Below, in pieces: positions 35,246 through 36,511 of a DNA stretch of 36,511 bases. Position 1 is the stretch's first letter. Every line of letters begins with the position of its first letter. The notes beneath the pieces are model-generated. The model ran no database searches. It was not told the DNA's origin and saw only the letters and a program-made list of their open reading frames with translations. The position numbers were made by a program, and so were the translations under genes. Source of the DNA: a virus. The DNA lies in the IMG/VR virus record IMGVR_UViG_3300048023_000466, positions 1 through 36,511 of that record; one strand, written 5' to 3'.

Positions 35246-35381
35246 CGTCGCCGCTCTCGGCTTCGGCGACGCGCGCACTCAGGATCTCGTTCTGCGCCGT
35301 GAGGACGGCGATCTCGAACTGCTCGGGGAATCGTGTCTGGAGGATCGCGAGGACCCGGTCGGTGATGTTCGTCTCGGTCAT
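35211..35381 (-). CDS. Small coiled-coil protein after the tail fibre (56 aa)
   Basis: It starts at the ATG at 35381, in a four-base overlap with the fibre stop (35378). The product opens MTETNITDRVLAILQTRFPE, continues with a heptad-like helix (FEIAVLTAQNEILSARVAEA) and ends with an acidic tail (DLDPPDE). Small coiled-coil genes directly after a fibre often encode fibre assembly helpers. It overlaps the exported protein start by 35 bases. Confidence 0.65.
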   Translation of the reverse strand: MTETNITDRVLAILQTRFPEQFEIAVLTAQNEILSARVAEAESGDDAAADLDPPDE

Positions 35382-36511
35382 GCGGACTCCAGCGTAGCAA
35401 CCCGAGCGTTCAGGTCTTGGATCGCCGGGAGGAAGTAGGTCGACAGCTTCTCGTAGTCGACCGCCTCGATGATCGGGTCTGGTGGCGTGTCGGGGTCGTC
35501 GTCCGATGGCGGAGGCGTCGACCATTGAACGATCGACGGCATGACGAGGTTCGCCTCCTCGGCGATGAGACCGTAGTCGCTCCGGTCGTCCGGGACGCCA
35601 GCCGGGTCGCCGTCGAACATCGACTCTTTCCACTCAAACGTCCGAGGCCGGAGGTTGTAGATCTGCCGCCAGGTGTCATCGGCGTCGACGATGTTCTCCT
35701 TGTATCGCTGCGATGACGAGTTGTAGCCGAGGAGTCCGTCCGAGTTGCGGCGGCGCATCGTGTACCAGCCTGTGATGCCGGGGAAAGCCGAGTTGATGTA
35801 GTGGTAGCCGTTCGACGCGATCGTGTACCGGTCGGCGAGTCCGCCTCGGCTTGTGCCGGTGCGGGTGACGATCCCGTAGGCCGAGATGTAACCGAGCGCC
35901 GGACTATCGGACCCGGAGTTAGTCATTCCGAGTTCGGCGTAGTTCGTGACGCCGCTGTCGAGGACCGACACGGCTCGGTTCTGCGACAGCACTTGCAGCT
36001 TGCCGGGTGCCGTCGTGATCCCGATCCCGACGTTGCCGTTCTGATGCACGGTCATTCGGGTCGTGTTGTTCGTCGAGAGATAGATGCGACCGTTGGAGGT
36101 TTCGTTCTTGACGTGCAGGTCGTCGTTGTCCGGGAAACCCATGTACCCGACCCGACTGCTGGTGTCCCGAAAGCTAATGTACGGTCCCTTGTTTGCGCCG
36201 CTGTTGGTCTGGAGCCGCATGATCTCGCCACCGCTGCTCCGGAGAACCTGGAACGGCACGACCGGAGTTGTCCCGATGCCGAGGCCAGCCGTGTCGAATA
36301 CGAAGTCGACGCCGGTCGCGCCGTCGTCCTTCGACACGAAGATTCGCATCGACTTCGGGTTCGACGTCTGGCTCAGCGACGTGATGTAGTTGCCGTTCGA
36401 TCCTCCGTGGAACGCGATCGCCTGACTCGACGATCGACCGAACAGGAACTTCGCCGACGACGAGGTCACCGAGTTCGCGCTCTGGAACGCGTCGATCTCG
36501 GTGGGCGTGAG
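35378..36511 (-). CDS. Tail fibre, C-terminal part with peptidase-S74-type chaperone
   Basis: This is the continuation of the gene that begins at 513. About 377 residues are encoded here. The shaft has more repeats of the VGIG-T-x-x-P type (GLGIGTTPVVPFQVL, NVGIGITTAPGKLQVL). The C-terminal about 120 residues are an intramolecular chaperone: NSSSQRYKENIVDADDTWRQ, where Ser-x4-Lys is the usual self-cleavage dyad, RPRTFEWKE, and DYGLIAEEANLVMP. In phage fibres this domain trimerises the shaft and then cuts itself off. The extreme C-terminus (DYEKLSTYFLPAIQDLNARV) is a coiled coil. The fibre probably binds the host surface. Confidence 0.92.
   Translation of the reverse strand, partial: LTPTEIDAFQSANSVTSSSAKFLFGRSSSQAIAFHGGSNGNYITSLSQTSNPKSMRIFVSKDDGATGVDFVFDTAGLGIGTTPVVPFQVLRSSGGEIMRLQTNSGANKGPYISFRDTSSRVGYMGFPDNDDLHVKNETSNGRIYLSTNNTTRMTVHQNGNVGIGITTAPGKLQVLSQNRAVSVLDSGVTNYAELGMTNSGSDSPALGYISAYGIVTRTGTSRGGLADRYTIASNGYHYINSAFPGITGWYTMRRRNSDGLLGYNSSSQRYKENIVDADDTWRQIYNLRPRTFEWKESMFDGDPAGVPDDRSDYGLIAEEANLVMPSIVQWSTPPPSDDDPDTPPDPIIEAVDYEKLSTYFLPAIQDLNARVATLESA
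36503..36511. repeat. 9-bp terminal overlap with positions 1-9
   Basis: GGGCGTGAG occurs at both ends. Joining the ends keeps the fibre frame open either with or without removing nine bases (nine is a multiple of three), so the genome is circular or circularly permuted in this assembly. Confidence 0.75.

Noticed and set aside
1-36511. Integrase or excisionase, indicating a temperate phage
   Set aside because: No tyrosine recombinase (R-H-R-Y) or serine recombinase pattern was seen among the translated genes, although a regulator pair and a tRNA-like remnant are present.

Overview
This window reads as an essentially complete genome of a tailed double-stranded DNA phage (long, non-contractile tail; siphovirus-like) that infects a high-GC actinobacterium. 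The host inference rests on a WhiB-type regulator (22987-23226), strong GC bias, many genes that lack a Shine-Dalgarno sequence and start 6-7 nt after a -10 box (leaderless), and two exported proteins with long Thr/Pro linkers, a style I associate with Acidimicrobiia and relatives. The two ends share the 9-bp sequence GGGCGTGAG, and one tail-fibre gene runs in frame off one end and onto the other, so the molecule is circular or circularly permuted. No integrase, DNA polymerase or helicase was recognised.

Layout. Leftward (minus strand) from 22956 to position 1 and on across the join from 36511 to 30614: a 7-deazaguanine DNA-modification operon (ParB-like, DpdA, a small T-fold protein, QueD, QueE, a phosphoribosyltransferase-FolE fusion; 22956-18883), small and large terminase (18873-17111), a 330-bp gap filled with a 10-bp-period repeat array, prohead protease, portal, MuF-like protein, scaffold, decoration protein and major capsid protein (16780-10556), a terminator, head-tail connectors (10434-8767), a Com-like zinc ribbon and a zinc-finger/OB-like gene with its own promoter and terminator (8780-7365), tail tube genes, frameshifted tail chaperones, tape measure and minor tail proteins (7227-1), a peptidase-S74-type tail fibre across the join, an exported Thr-rich protein, holins, endolysin, a metallophosphoesterase and a small early gene.

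The early/accessory region lies between 22987 and 30614: WhiB (rightward), then leftward clusters of small genes (23294-27357) that include a short ArdA-type antirestriction protein, then a leftward regulator pair (winged helix plus ribbon-helix-helix, 28254-27656) divergent from a short rightward operon: Rad52-like annealing protein, helix-turn-helix protein, exported lytic transglycosylase, HNH nuclease and RusA-like resolvase.

How it works together. The genes support GTP to 7-carboxy-7-deazaguanine (FolE, QueD, QueE) and DpdA-type exchange of that base, or a host-made derivative, into phage DNA. The operon ends 10 bp before the terminase genes, so modification and packaging genes sit in one leftward series. 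No QueC is seen. A conserved promoter/operator element occurs upstream of four dispersed early genes and, in a variant form, in the divergent control region. Together with ArdA, the modification operon points to strong pressure from host restriction.
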